Assembly (NCBI RefSeq): GCF_001591805.1
Contig: NZ_BCVP01000003.1
Location: 124,001-188,000, forward strand
DNA length: 64,000 nt
Direction of reading: 5' to 3'
DNA from: Neobacillus novalis NBRC 102450
Lineage (GTDB): Bacteria > Bacillota > Bacilli > Bacillales > Cytobacillaceae
Shown here piece by piece: positions 46,872 through 56,330 of this stretch. A model generated the notes under the pieces. That model was not told where the DNA came from and did no database searches. It was given only the letters and a program-made list of their open reading frames with translations. Position 1 is the first letter of the stretch, and each line of letters opens with the position of its first letter. The position numbers and the translations under genes were made by a program.

Positions 46872-47104
46872 TCTAGTTCCCCTGCTTTCTTCACAGAAAA
46901 TGACAATATTCTATTTATCATGGTCCAATGGTCAGCTATACATTTATTCTATGTAAGACAAATTTCACAAATAATACCCAATATCATCCTGTTTTGATCT
47001 CAACAAAAGTATATCATCTGTAGTTGTCAAACAAGTTATTTTTAGATTACAGTTATATTTCAAAAGGTTTTTTAGTGGGATTTATACAAAGAATTCAATA
47101 ATAA
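46872..47104. other. Upstream region of the endopeptidase gene
   Basis: About 230 AT-rich bases hold the endopeptidase promoter region. I looked for a WalR box or a c-di-AMP riboswitch and saw neither clearly. No gene here. Confidence 0.4.
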
Positions 47105-47105
47105 T

Positions 47106-47148
47106 AAAAAAACCACAATCTCTTTAATTGAAAAGAAAATTGTGGTTC
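47106..47148 (-). terminator. Terminator of phaQ-phaP
   Basis: AAACCACAAT pairs with ATTGTGGTT with an A/T-rich loop and a T7 tail on the minus strand. Confidence 0.85.
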
Positions 47149-47212
47149 TAACTTTTTTCAAGGATTCTATTGTCAATCAATGCTGTTAATTCCCCTTTTT
47201 AAACAATAAAAG

Positions 47213-47812
47213 TTATTGTGTTTTTATTAGCTCTTTAAAACTCTTTCGACCGCGATCAACAAGATTTAAATGAGTGTTTCTCGCTAATTTAACATATTCT
47301 TTTCTAACCAGAAACCATGCGTTTCTTCGTTCACGCGCATAGGCTGCACTAGATTCTGCATTCCTTTCTATATTATCCTCTAGCTGGTCGACAATATGAA
47401 AAATTGATTTTATTGGTGTAAGTGCTAACTTTTCAAGTTGACCAGAAACCTCTTTCAACTGTTGTTTTAGTTCCTCTCTGTCATTAACCGGAATGTCTTC
47501 TTCTATTAAATCTTCTTTACCGCCATTAAATTGATTCATCAGTTCTGTAACCATATCTTTATTTGTCTTTTTGGTCTGCTCATACAATTTGCCAATCGAT
47601 TTTCGATATTGCTTATTGAACTTGATGACCTCCCTTAATGCATTAATATAGGCTTCCTCCCGATTTTCCCGAATCTTGAGTGCACGTTCGCGCGATTGCT
47701 CAAACTGATCCCAAAATGTGTTTACAAATGAACCAGCAGCAATTGGTTCCACCGCTGCTGGAATCACTTTTTCATCAGCGGCTGGAGCCGTTTCCATTTT
47801 CTTCTGTGCCAT
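47213..47812 (-). CDS. phaP: PhaP, phasin of PHA granules
   Basis: The 199-residue, almost wholly helical protein has no signal peptide. Its FWDQFEQSRERALKIRENREEAYINALREVIKFNKQYRKSIGKLY segment (split here over about residues 33-77) matches the Bacillus PhaP type. Phasins coat polyhydroxyalkanoate granules. GGAGGAGG precedes the ATG, which lies inside the phaQ end (38-base overlap), so PhaQ and PhaP are coupled. Confidence 0.9.
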   Translation of the reverse strand: MAQKKMETAPAADEKVIPAAVEPIAAGSFVNTFWDQFEQSRERALKIRENREEAYINALREVIKFNKQYRKSIGKLYEQTKKTNKDMVTELMNQFNGGKEDLIEEDIPVNDREELKQQLKEVSGQLEKLALTPIKSIFHIVDQLEDNIERNAESSAAYARERRNAWFLVRKEYVKLARNTHLNLVDRGRKSFKELIKTQ

Positions 47813-48230
47813 CGTCTTTCCTCCTCCTACTATTATTTACTTTCTCTATTGGATCCTTCTTCTGAAATGAAGGAATATAGAGCTCAAAGAAACTGGTATA
47901 CATCTTGAAGAATTGATCTAATAGTGATTGGTAGGTTTCTAGTTGATTGGCATAGCCTTTTAAGTATGTAATACCAGCTTTTGTTATGGAATATCTTCTT
48001 TTTGCAGGACCACTTCCAGTTGTATCCCATTCTGATGAAAGAAGTTCGTCCTTTTCCAACTGTCTTAATAATCTGTACAAATTCCCCTGATCAAGTGTCT
48101 TAAACCCGAATGCCTCTAATCTTTGGCTGAGTTCATACCCATGAAGAGAAAGCTTGCTAAGAAGCAATAAAATAAATGGCAGAACAAAATTTTTGGATGG
48201 ATTGATTGATTGATTATCTTGGTTTACCAT
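47775..48230 (-). CDS. phaQ: PhaQ, PadR-type PHA-responsive repressor
   Basis: This 151-residue winged-helix protein of the PadR family has LLLLSKLSLHGYELSQRLEAFGF and NLYRLLRQLEKDELL as recognition elements. In Priestia megaterium PhaQ represses phaQ-phaP and is released by PHA. Placement upstream of phaP in the PHA locus supports this. Its C-terminal charged tail continues into the phaP start. Confidence 0.92.
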   Translation of the reverse strand: MVNQDNQSINPSKNFVLPFILLLLSKLSLHGYELSQRLEAFGFKTLDQGNLYRLLRQLEKDELLSSEWDTTGSGPAKRRYSITKAGITYLKGYANQLETYQSLLDQFFKMYTSFFELYIPSFQKKDPIEKVNNSRRRKDDGTEENGNGSSR

Positions 48231-48377
48231 ATCTTTATCACCTCACCTATATGTATTTTACACCTATGAGTAATATTTTGTCAAGAAATTAAATAAATAT
48301 CCTTTTAAGCAATACTTTAGAGTTTACAATTTTAAAAAATTGGTAATAAACTATATAAAAGTCAAAGGTGGTGTAAA

Positions 48378-49160
48378 ATGGAAAAGGCGAAAATAAGTAA
48401 TGCAGGCATCCCATATTTGCATTTTGGTACTGGGGAACCAGTGGTATTGATTCATGGATTAGGCGAGGTAAAAGAAGGATGGCAAAATCAATTTGAATTA
48501 GCTGATCAATATGAGTTGATTATTCCTGATTTACGAGGTCACGGTGCATGTACGAAAACGGAAGGAATCTCTATTCAAAATTTTGCTGTTGACGTGATCA
48601 GTTTGTTGAAAGAGTTAGAAATTGAAAACGCTCACATCCTTGGCCTTTCAATGGGCGGAGCCGTTGCCCAGGAAATTTACCGACAGGCACCCGATCGATG
48701 CCGTTCTCTTATGTTGATTAGTTCTTTTCACTATTTGCCAAATATAATCAAGGCTTTATTATTTAAAAAACATAAGGCAAAGTTTGAAGCTCTTTCTGCA
48801 AAAGGCAACCAAATTGAATATATATCGCGAATGGCACTATACTCTTGGAAAAAAGACACCGTCGAAAAGTTTGCTGACATTTTCAAACCTAAGCAGCAAA
48901 TTTTTATTAAATCCTTTGAAGCATGCCTAGAGGTCAATAATTTATCATTATTACCAAGGGTAAATGTCCCAACCCTTATTATCGGTTCACAGTATGACTC
49001 CGTATTGCCTGTCTGGATTCAAGCTCGTATGCACAAGCTGATTCCCCACTCAGAATTTATTATTTTGAGGAATACCGGCCATATTGCCAAATTGGAAGCA
49101 AAAGACCGGTTTAACCAGCTGCTGCGCAAATTCCTCAATCAGCAAAAAATAGCTTCATAA
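48378..49160 (+). CDS. Alpha/beta hydrolase inside the PHA locus
   Basis: The 260-residue hydrolase has the nucleophile elbow GLSMGG (Ser91), the oxyanion segment LIHGLGEV, an Asp in GSQYDSVLP and a His in NTGHIAKLEA. It lies between phaQ and phaC on the opposite strand. That context suggests activity on 3-hydroxyalkanoate oligomers or CoA esters, for instance as an intracellular depolymerase, but the sequence itself only shows a generic esterase/hydrolase. Confidence 0.85.
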   Translation: MEKAKISNAGIPYLHFGTGEPVVLIHGLGEVKEGWQNQFELADQYELIIPDLRGHGACTKTEGISIQNFAVDVISLLKELEIENAHILGLSMGGAVAQEIYRQAPDRCRSLMLISSFHYLPNIIKALLFKKHKAKFEALSAKGNQIEYISRMALYSWKKDTVEKFADIFKPKQQIFIKSFEACLEVNNLSLLPRVNVPTLIIGSQYDSVLPVWIQARMHKLIPHSEFIILRNTGHIAKLEAKDRFNQLLRKFLNQQKIAS

Positions 49161-49162
49161 TA

Positions 49163-49200
49163 AATTTTTAACGGGAAGGCGGTCCTTCCCGTTAAAAATT
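49163..49200. terminator. Bidirectional terminator between the hydrolase and phaC
   Basis: A perfect 17-bp stem AATTTTTAACGGGAAGG/CCTTCCCGTTAAAAATT. Confidence 0.95.
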
Positions 49201-49214
49201 CTATCTTAAACACA

Positions 49215-50291
49215 CTAATTATGCTGTACTTTAAGAATTTCTTTTGAATGGGCGGAAAGCCATGGGTCCATAATTCCAGCGAAAGCTCCGGTCAATGCCA
49301 GCGATACATGGCCCCCTTCAAAAACCTTATATGTCTTATCTTCACTTGAAACCAGCTCCATGACAGGAAGACTTTGCTGCTCTAAAATAAGATTGTCACG
49401 CGAACAAGAAAAGACGAAAAGCGGACACTTAATATTTTTCAATTCTACTTTCCTGCCGCCAATCAATAATTCTCCCTTTAGTAGTTTGTTATCTTTATAA
49501 AAGTCATTAAACAATTGTTTAAAGGCCGCTCCTGCAAACGAGGCCGTATCCTTTGTCCACTTGTCCATCCTGCGCCACTTTTCTACATATTTTTCATCAT
49601 GTGCCCGTGTAAACAGATTGATTTTCGGGCTTCCATAAATAGGTGAAAGCATCCTAAACATCAAATACAGAAATTCTGATGGAAGAGTCTCATGTGCCTC
49701 AGCAAACCGATCAAAACTAAGCTGGCCCTTTTGAATTCCTTCTAGCCACTTATCAGGCACGATACCGATACTAAAATCAATTGGAACAGCCGCAAGAACT
49801 AAATTCTTTATAGGCAGTTTGGTAATTGAAGTTATAATGGCCGCAGTCGTACCTCCTAAACAATATCCGGCCATTGTTATATCGTTTGCCCGGGAATGCC
49901 TTAATGCCCGTTTAACCGCATTTTCTAAATAATCAACTATATAATTATCTAGTGTAAGTTCCCTATCTTCAAGCCCTGGGGAACCCCAATCTAAAAGATA
50001 GACATCGTAGCCAAGTTCTGTAAGACCCCCAACCACACTACTCCCTTCACCGACGTCTAGAATGTAGACTTTATTCAATAGCGAATAGACTAAAAATATT
50101 GGAGTTTCATATCTTTTCTCTTTCGCAGGGTGAAACCACAAGGTTGTTTTATTCCTTTTCCAAACACACTCTCTTGGTGTGGGCACGATATCGGGCTTTG
50201 GTTCAGTCATAATTTTATAAAGCTGATTCCACCGTTTAGCTTCTCTTTTTATCTGTGGACTCATGTTAATTCCTAATGCATTAGTGCTCAT
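49215..50291 (-). CDS. phaC: PhaC, class IV PHA synthase catalytic subunit
   Basis: The 358-residue alpha/beta protein has the synthase nucleophile Cys144 in GYCLGG, the catalytic Asp in SCSRDNL and His in GGHVSLALTG. It polymerises (R)-3-hydroxyacyl-CoA. Its length and companion PhaR show class IV, the Bacillus type. phaR is 15 bases upstream. Unlike the phaR-phaB-phaC order of Priestia megaterium, no reductase gene phaB stands between them. Confidence 0.95.
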   Translation of the reverse strand: MSTNALGINMSPQIKREAKRWNQLYKIMTEPKPDIVPTPRECVWKRNKTTLWFHPAKEKRYETPIFLVYSLLNKVYILDVGEGSSVVGGLTELGYDVYLLDWGSPGLEDRELTLDNYIVDYLENAVKRALRHSRANDITMAGYCLGGTTAAIITSITKLPIKNLVLAAVPIDFSIGIVPDKWLEGIQKGQLSFDRFAEAHETLPSEFLYLMFRMLSPIYGSPKINLFTRAHDEKYVEKWRRMDKWTKDTASFAGAAFKQLFNDFYKDNKLLKGELLIGGRKVELKNIKCPLFVFSCSRDNLILEQQSLPVMELVSSEDKTYKVFEGGHVSLALTGAFAGIMDPWLSAHSKEILKVQHN

Positions 50292-50306
50292 TTACTTTTG
50301 CTCCTT

Positions 50307-50969
50307 TCAAAGTTTTTTAGATGGTTCAGCTCCGGTGAGCACTAGTTCTTTATTCTGCTTTTTTTCCTGTTCTTTCTTCTGCTTTGGTTTCTCTTTTTCG
50401 ATAACGGTCTTCATAGCAGCGGCAGGCACTGTCTGACTATCTGACTTAAGGCTTTTAAGTCCGTCTATTTCCTTGCGTAATTCCTGAAGGTTCACTTGAA
50501 TGATCTTCATATTGAAAAGACCTTGGCGTATTTCCTGAAGGTCAGCTTTCATTATTTTGGTTTCCGAAACCTCTTGTGCAATCGTTTGAAATTCAGTCTG
50601 CAGCTGCTTGACAATGCGCACCATTTCTTGAAACATTTCTAAATTCCCTTTATTCGCCAAGTTAAGACCATCTTGTAAACTCCAAATTTGCTCTTCTAGA
50701 TTGTCGATTTTTTCTTCTGCCTGTATCGACATTTTTGCTGCATTTGCAATATCCTTTTTCGTAGGAATATTCATTAAAGCCGCAATAAGCTCTTGGTTTT
50801 TCCTAAATCTCTCCAGGTAACGGGAATAGACATCAAGTCCGATATTGGCGGTTTGAACAAATTCCTTATTATCAGTCAACTTGTATAATAGACCATTTAA
50901 TTGTTTCTCCCACATCTCACTAACAAGCTGTAAGCCCACGAATGGATCATATGTTTTTCCTGTAGACAT
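50307..50969 (-). CDS. phaR: PhaR, class IV PHA synthase accessory subunit
   Basis: The 220-residue helical protein has the PhaR segment YDPFVGLQLVSEMWEKQLN near the start and a lysine-rich C-terminal tail. PhaR is needed for PhaC activity and forms a PhaRC complex. It sits directly before phaC and 21 bases after the unknown helical gene. Confidence 0.92.
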   Translation of the reverse strand: MSTGKTYDPFVGLQLVSEMWEKQLNGLLYKLTDNKEFVQTANIGLDVYSRYLERFRKNQELIAALMNIPTKKDIANAAKMSIQAEEKIDNLEEQIWSLQDGLNLANKGNLEMFQEMVRIVKQLQTEFQTIAQEVSETKIMKADLQEIRQGLFNMKIIQVNLQELRKEIDGLKSLKSDSQTVPAAAMKTVIEKEKPKQKKEQEKKQNKELVLTGAEPSKKL

Positions 50970-50989
50970 GATGTAAGCCCCCCTTGGTT

Positions 50990-51607
50990 TTATGATTTTG
51001 TATGTTCTTCAGCTTTTTCTAAATATTTATTAAGCGGGAACATCAACGTTTTGATTTGTCTTGCAAACAGATTGACGAATCCTTTTTGATTTTCATAAAC
51101 TAGATTTCCAGCCTGCTTAACGGTTTTGATATATTGCAACCTGCTTTTTTTCCGAAGCGCAATATATTGATCGATGATTTCAAGATACTTATCCATTGTC
51201 AGGTTTTTTGATATAGTTTGACATGGTGCAGTAAGAATCGACATTGTTTTCTTTTGGATGTGATCAATCTGGGCATTTATTTCCTCATAGGATTTAATCG
51301 GGAAGAAATGCTGCAGGCTGGTAGTTGACATTAAAAATTCCTCTCTGGCTGTTCGTTCCCATTCAGCAAATTCCTTATTAAATTGCTCAGCGATTTCTTT
51401 CATATTTCCCTGATTTCTCTTTACACTTTCAGCAAAGGACTTCGCTTCGTTCAGAAAAACCTCATCGCGGTAATCAGAGTGTTTTGCCCATTGGTCTAAC
51501 TCGCCGAAAACATGCACCCATAGAATATCTAAGCTGGTAAGCTGTTCTTCCTTTTCATTTTCAACTACTATGTTTTCAACTACTTCTTTTTCATTTTTGT
51601 CTTCCAT
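50990..51607 (-). CDS. Unknown helical protein of the PHA operon (205 aa)
   Basis: This 205-residue soluble protein is acidic at the N-terminus (EKEEQL region) and mostly helical, with regular heptad-like patterns. The C-terminal part (NLVYENQKGFVNLFARQIKTLM) resembles phasin or PhaR style helices in pattern. It is co-directional with phaR and phaC. I do not recognise it as a named family; a granule-associated protein is the best inference. Confidence 0.65.
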   Translation of the reverse strand: MEDKNEKEVVENIVVENEKEEQLTSLDILWVHVFGELDQWAKHSDYRDEVFLNEAKSFAESVKRNQGNMKEIAEQFNKEFAEWERTAREEFLMSTTSLQHFFPIKSYEEINAQIDHIQKKTMSILTAPCQTISKNLTMDKYLEIIDQYIALRKKSRLQYIKTVKQAGNLVYENQKGFVNLFARQIKTLMFPLNKYLEKAEEHTKS

Positions 51608-51761
51608 ATTATACGCATCCCTTCAAAGGTAATTTAAGCCAATCATTGTCTCATAGTAAGCTTTGATGGTATCCTGGTAATTTTCTATGAAGTTTTTCTG
51701 TAGTGGATGTAAACAACTTCTCGAGCTGCTTCTAGTGGTGTGGTTGGAATAGATTCTGAAT
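51608..51761. other. Interval with a possible coding remnant
   Basis: On the minus strand two overlapping frames read SESIPTTPLEAAREVVYIHYR and, shifted, KNFIENYQDTIKAYYETMIGL before a stop. Neither has a start. This may be the decayed end of a phasin-like gene. Confidence 0.3.
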
Positions 51762-53393
51762 TTAAGCTTTAATTTTCTCTTCCTCTTTCCTGAGCATTCT
51801 CCTTAACAATTTACCAACTGAGGATTTAGGGAGATCATCCAGAATTTCAATTTCTCTAGGTACTTTATAGGGAGCAAGATTAATTTTCGCAAAAGCGATT
51901 AGTTTGTCTGGTGCAATCGAGATACCTGCCTTAATCTTCACAAATGCTTTTACGGTTTCTCCGCGATAAGTGTCAGGAATTCCAACAACAATAGCCTCTT
52001 CAACCCCTTCATGCTGGTATAATACTTCTTCAATCTCGCGAGGGTAAACATTATAGCCGCTGGCAATGATAATATCTTTCTTGCGATCCAAAATATAAAA
52101 ATATCCATCTTCATCCATTTTGGCGATATCACCGGTAAAGAGCCAGCCATCTTTTAACACTATCTCGGTATCCCCTGGGCGTTTCCAATACCCCTTCATA
52201 ACCTGAGGTCCGCGTAAGATTAACTCACCTGCTTCCCCGACAGGAACATCGACAATGCCTTCAGCCGTTTCTGTTACAATTCTCGCTTCTGTTCCAGGTA
52301 ATGGAATCCCTACACTTCCTAATTTGCGCGGTAAAAATGGAGGAGTAGAGATAGCGGATGGAGCCGTCTCTGAAAGTCCATAGCCATCTGCTAATTGTTT
52401 ACCTACTCTCTTTTCAAAGGATTTTACATGTTCGACAGGAAGTGGTGCACCACCGCTGCTCAAATAATAAATATCGCCAATATTGCTCTCTTCTAAATCA
52501 GGGTGGCTATTGAGAGCAAATATCATCGTTGGAACAGCCGTCATTTGGAATGGCTTTTCCCGTTTGATCAGTTCTAGTACCTCATTAACATCAAAGCGAG
52601 GCAAGATGAGCTGATTACCGCCAATTCTTATTCCCGATAAAGCATTACAAGAAAGCCCGTAAACATGAAACATTGGCAGGACACTGACAATTTTAAAGTT
52701 TTCTGGTTTTTCATCGACAGCATTATAGGTGAAGTCACATACCTGAATAATATTGGCCAAAAGGTTATGATGTGTCAGCATGACTCCTTTTGAAACCCCC
52801 GTTGTGCCGCCGGTGTATTGTAAAATGGCAACATCTTCATTTATATCTATCGGAATTTCAGGTATTACATTGTCATGTGTCAGAAAGTCTTCAAAATACA
52901 GGTCTCCGTCGGCAAGTTCAACCTTTTTACCGCCAAAGCCCACGACAATTACCTTTTTCAATGAAGTACTTGGCTGAACTTGCTTTACCCTAGGATAAAG
53001 AGCTTCAAATACAACCATATATTCCGCCTCGGAATCATTTAGGACATATTCAATTTCTCGTTCCACATACATCGGATTTACTTGCACGGCAATTCCACCT
53101 AATCGGAATGAGGCAAATAAACTAAAAATATAATGTGGGCAGTTCGGAAGCATGATCGCCATCCTGTCACCCTTTTTAAATCCAATCCGATATAACGAAG
53201 CAGCGAGCCATTCAGAAATCATTTTTGTTTCTTTATAGCTCCATGACCTCCCGAAAAAAGTCAATGCAGCCTTTTCATGATGAATATTTGCCGCCTGTTT
53301 CAAAAGATCAAATAACGAGTCATACTCAATTGAAACATCTGTACTAATTCTCGGATCATAAAATTTTAACCATGGTTTTTTCTGATAATCCAT
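51762..53393 (-). CDS. Long-chain acyl-CoA synthetase (AMP-forming)
   Basis: The 543-residue AMP-binding enzyme has the P-loop YTGGTTGVSKGV, DGYGLSET and the C-terminal GWLFTGDIAKMDEDGYFYILDRKKDIIIASGYNVYP. It activates a fatty or hydroxy acid to the CoA thioester. Lying upstream of the PHA genes on the same strand, it could supply hydroxyacyl-CoA precursors or recover monomers. Substrate length cannot be read from sequence. Confidence 0.9.
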   Translation of the reverse strand: MDYQKKPWLKFYDPRISTDVSIEYDSLFDLLKQAANIHHEKAALTFFGRSWSYKETKMISEWLAASLYRIGFKKGDRMAIMLPNCPHYIFSLFASFRLGGIAVQVNPMYVEREIEYVLNDSEAEYMVVFEALYPRVKQVQPSTSLKKVIVVGFGGKKVELADGDLYFEDFLTHDNVIPEIPIDINEDVAILQYTGGTTGVSKGVMLTHHNLLANIIQVCDFTYNAVDEKPENFKIVSVLPMFHVYGLSCNALSGIRIGGNQLILPRFDVNEVLELIKREKPFQMTAVPTMIFALNSHPDLEESNIGDIYYLSSGGAPLPVEHVKSFEKRVGKQLADGYGLSETAPSAISTPPFLPRKLGSVGIPLPGTEARIVTETAEGIVDVPVGEAGELILRGPQVMKGYWKRPGDTEIVLKDGWLFTGDIAKMDEDGYFYILDRKKDIIIASGYNVYPREIEEVLYQHEGVEEAIVVGIPDTYRGETVKAFVKIKAGISIAPDKLIAFAKINLAPYKVPREIEILDDLPKSSVGKLLRRMLRKEEEKIKA

Positions 53394-53484
53394 ATTTTTC
53401 CCCTCCTTATTTTCCCTTCAAATTCAATCAATGAAAGCGGCACCATTTTTAAGTTGAAGATTAAAAAAGATTTTTGTTTTTTTA

Positions 53485-56088
53485 TTAAACCCCTTTATAT
53501 GCCTGTCGGTAAATTTCCACAAGTTCAGCTACCAGCGGCATTTTCGGATTGGCAATCGTATCTTGGTCGTCAAAGGCATGTTCCGCAAGGGTTTCGACCT
53601 TACTTTCGAATTCTTTTTCATCGACACCATTCGCTTTGATGCTCATAGAAATATTCAGTTCCTTGGCAAGTTCACCAATCTTATCGATTAGGCTTTCTAT
53701 TCCCTCCTCTGTCGTACTTGCGGGCAAACCTAGCATTTTGGCGATTTCTGCATAGCGTTTATCAGCAATGAAGTGCTCATATTTAGGGAAGGTCATAAAT
53801 TTATTTGGTTTCATTGAGTTAAAGCGGATAACATGCGGTAGCAGGATTGAATTTGCACGTCCGTGCGGAATATTAAACTCAGCACCTAGAACATGGGCAA
53901 GGCTATGGTTTATCCCTAAGAAGGAATTAGCAAATGCCATTCCCGCAATCGTCGATGCATTGTGCATTTTTTCACGTGCAAGCTCATCGCTGCCATCCTG
54001 ATATGCCCTTGGCAAATATTCAAATACAAGCTGAATCGCTTTTAAAGCCAGACCATCTGTATAGTCATTCGCCAACACGGAAACGTACGCTTCAATTGCA
54101 TGGGTTAAAACATCCATCCCAGTGTCAGCAGTTACAGATTTGGGAACTGTCATCACAAACTGCGGATCGATGATTGCTACATCTGGTGTCAGTTGAAAGT
54201 CAGCAAGCGGATACTTCCTATTTGCCTTTTTATCCGATATAACCGAGAAGGCAGTAACCTCTGATCCTGTTCCTGAAGTCGTGGGAATGGCAATGAAATT
54301 TGCCTTATTCCTTAGAGCAGGGAATTTTACTACTCTCTTACTGGGGTCAAAGAATTTTTGCGTTAAGCTTTTAAAGTCGGTATCAGGGTGTTCGTAAAAC
54401 AGCCACATCGCTTTTGCGGCATCCATGACCGAACCCCCGCCAAGGGCAATGATAAAGTCAGGCTGAAACTTTATCATCCGTTCCGCCCCATTCATAACGG
54501 TTTCGATGCAAGGTTCAGGCTCAATATCAAAGAAAACCTCCGATTGGATGTGTTTTGGATTCTTTTTTAAATAATATTGGACCTTATCTACGTAGCCGTT
54601 TTTCATCGAGCTTCCGCTTGTAACAATAAACGCCCGCGAAATTCCAGGAATTGCAGCAAGCGTCTGAACCGAGTTTTTCTCAAAGAATACTTGTGAAGGG
54701 ACTTTAAACCACTGAGTTACCGTTCTGCGTTTTGCTACTTTTTTGATATTAATTAAATTTGCTGCTCCAACATTCTGTGACACCGAGTTCCCTCCATATG
54801 TGCCGCACCCAATTGTTAAGGACGGTAAAGATGTGTTATATATATCCCCAATTGCTCCATGGGTCGATGGTGTATTGACAATAATTCTTCCCGCTTTCAT
54901 CCGTGCAGCGAAACTTTCAATCACATCCTGGTCAGTCGTATGGATTGCGGCAGAGTGACCAAGACCTCCATATTCCAACGTTTCTTCAGCAATGAGGAGA
55001 CCTTCAGCAAAACTATTAACCTTGTAACACGCTAAAATTGGGCTTAACTTTTCACACGATAACGGGTATTTCGGTCCTACTCCTTCTATTTCTGCGATTA
55101 AAATCTTCGTATTAACAGGCACATTTATCCCAGCCATTTTTGCAATTATAAACGCCGGTAAGCCGACAATCATTGGATTGAGGGAAGACGTTTTTGGGTC
55201 TATCGCAATTCTCTCTAGCATTTTCCGCTCTTCTTCATTAAGGAAATAACAGTTGTTCGTTACTAATTCATGTCTTACTTCCTGATAAATCTCGTGATCA
55301 ATAATAAGAGCTTGTTCCGAAGCACAGATCATACCGTTATCAAAGGTTTTCGATAATATAAGGTCGTTGACCGCGCGTTTAATATTGGCCGTTTTTTCGA
55401 AATAACAAGGCACGTTTCCGGCGCCAACGCCAAGTGCAGGTTTCCCGGAACTGTAGGCGGCCGTTACCAGGTTCGGCCCGCCAGTTGCAAGTATGAGCGA
55501 AATCTTCGGATGTTTCATCAAGGCTTGAAAAGCTTCATGGGATGGAATTTCAATCCACTGGATGCAGTTCTCAGGAGCACCAGCCTTAACAGCAGCTTCT
55601 CTAAGCAGCTTGGCTGTAATCACGCAGCATTTTTGAGCATATTTAGGAAAGGCAAAGATGATTGGATTTCTCGTTTTAAGTGAAATCAAAGATTTAAAGA
55701 TGACGGTGGAAGTTGGGTTGGTAATTGGGATGACTCCGGCAATGACACCTACTGGCTCGGCCATTTCAACCATACCCTCATTCTCATTTTCACTTATTAC
55801 TCCAACCGTTTTCATATCCCTGATGTTGTTATAAATACACTCTGTAGCAAACATATTTTTGAAAACTTTATCCTCATAAACGCCTCTTTTTGTTTCTTCA
55901 ACTGCAAGCTTCGCCAGCTCCCTATGATTTTCAAGAGCGGATAATGCGACTTGCTTAACAATTTCGTCAACCATTTCCTGGTTGTAGCAACGGAATTCCC
56001 CCAAAGCCATTGCGCCGTTTTTCGCTAATACATCAATCATCGCAGCGATATTAAGGTTCTCTTGTAAGACGCTTTCCTTAACTGCCAT
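53485..56088 (-). CDS. adhE: AdhE, bifunctional acetaldehyde/alcohol dehydrogenase
   Basis: The start is placed at 56088 after GGAGGG; the frame opens 8 codons earlier. The 867-residue protein has an N-terminal CoA-acylating aldehyde dehydrogenase (catalytic Cys in NGMICASEQALI) and a C-terminal iron alcohol dehydrogenase (GGGSVMDAAKAMW, GTGSEVTAFSV, HVLGAEFNIPHG). It reduces acetyl-CoA to ethanol using two NADH, so it marks fermentative metabolism. It is not closely coupled to the acyl-CoA ligase gene, which is 91 bases on. Confidence 0.96.
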   Translation of the reverse strand: MAVKESVLQENLNIAAMIDVLAKNGAMALGEFRCYNQEMVDEIVKQVALSALENHRELAKLAVEETKRGVYEDKVFKNMFATECIYNNIRDMKTVGVISENENEGMVEMAEPVGVIAGVIPITNPTSTVIFKSLISLKTRNPIIFAFPKYAQKCCVITAKLLREAAVKAGAPENCIQWIEIPSHEAFQALMKHPKISLILATGGPNLVTAAYSSGKPALGVGAGNVPCYFEKTANIKRAVNDLILSKTFDNGMICASEQALIIDHEIYQEVRHELVTNNCYFLNEEERKMLERIAIDPKTSSLNPMIVGLPAFIIAKMAGINVPVNTKILIAEIEGVGPKYPLSCEKLSPILACYKVNSFAEGLLIAEETLEYGGLGHSAAIHTTDQDVIESFAARMKAGRIIVNTPSTHGAIGDIYNTSLPSLTIGCGTYGGNSVSQNVGAANLINIKKVAKRRTVTQWFKVPSQVFFEKNSVQTLAAIPGISRAFIVTSGSSMKNGYVDKVQYYLKKNPKHIQSEVFFDIEPEPCIETVMNGAERMIKFQPDFIIALGGGSVMDAAKAMWLFYEHPDTDFKSLTQKFFDPSKRVVKFPALRNKANFIAIPTTSGTGSEVTAFSVISDKKANRKYPLADFQLTPDVAIIDPQFVMTVPKSVTADTGMDVLTHAIEAYVSVLANDYTDGLALKAIQLVFEYLPRAYQDGSDELAREKMHNASTIAGMAFANSFLGINHSLAHVLGAEFNIPHGRANSILLPHVIRFNSMKPNKFMTFPKYEHFIADKRYAEIAKMLGLPASTTEEGIESLIDKIGELAKELNISMSIKANGVDEKEFESKVETLAEHAFDDQDTIANPKMPLVAELVEIYRQAYKGV

Positions 56089-56271
56089 CGAACATCCCTC
56101 CAGGATCATCAATCTTTTATTAAAAGCCCACTAAACTTTTTTCCTTCACTCCTTTTCCACTTCTGGATAAAATATATCATGTAAACTATTCCAGAAATTG
56201 TCGAATTCTGCGCATAAATGAATGAATAACCATTCATTTTCCGAAAGTTCATCAAATGTTCATAATTTCCA

Positions 56272-56278
56272 TTCACAA
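56272..56278. promoter_or_regulatory. Rex-like half site upstream of adhE
   Basis: On the minus strand TTGTGAA matches one arm of the Rex consensus; the expected second arm is degenerate (TGTTCAT-like). About 185 bases from the start. Confidence 0.25.
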
Positions 56279-56324
56279 CAAAAACCCACAACCTCTATTG
56301 ATTAAGAGATTGTGGGTTTTTAAA
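56278..56324 (-). terminator. Terminator of ppc
   Basis: AAAACCCACAA pairs with TTGTGGGTTTT just after the ppc stop. Confidence 0.9.
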
Positions 56325-56330
56325 GCTTTA

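Noticed and set aside
46872..47104. Possible WalR box or c-di-AMP riboswitch before the endopeptidase gene
   Set aside because: No TGTWAH-N5-TGTWAH pair and no ydaO-type conserved blocks could be found.
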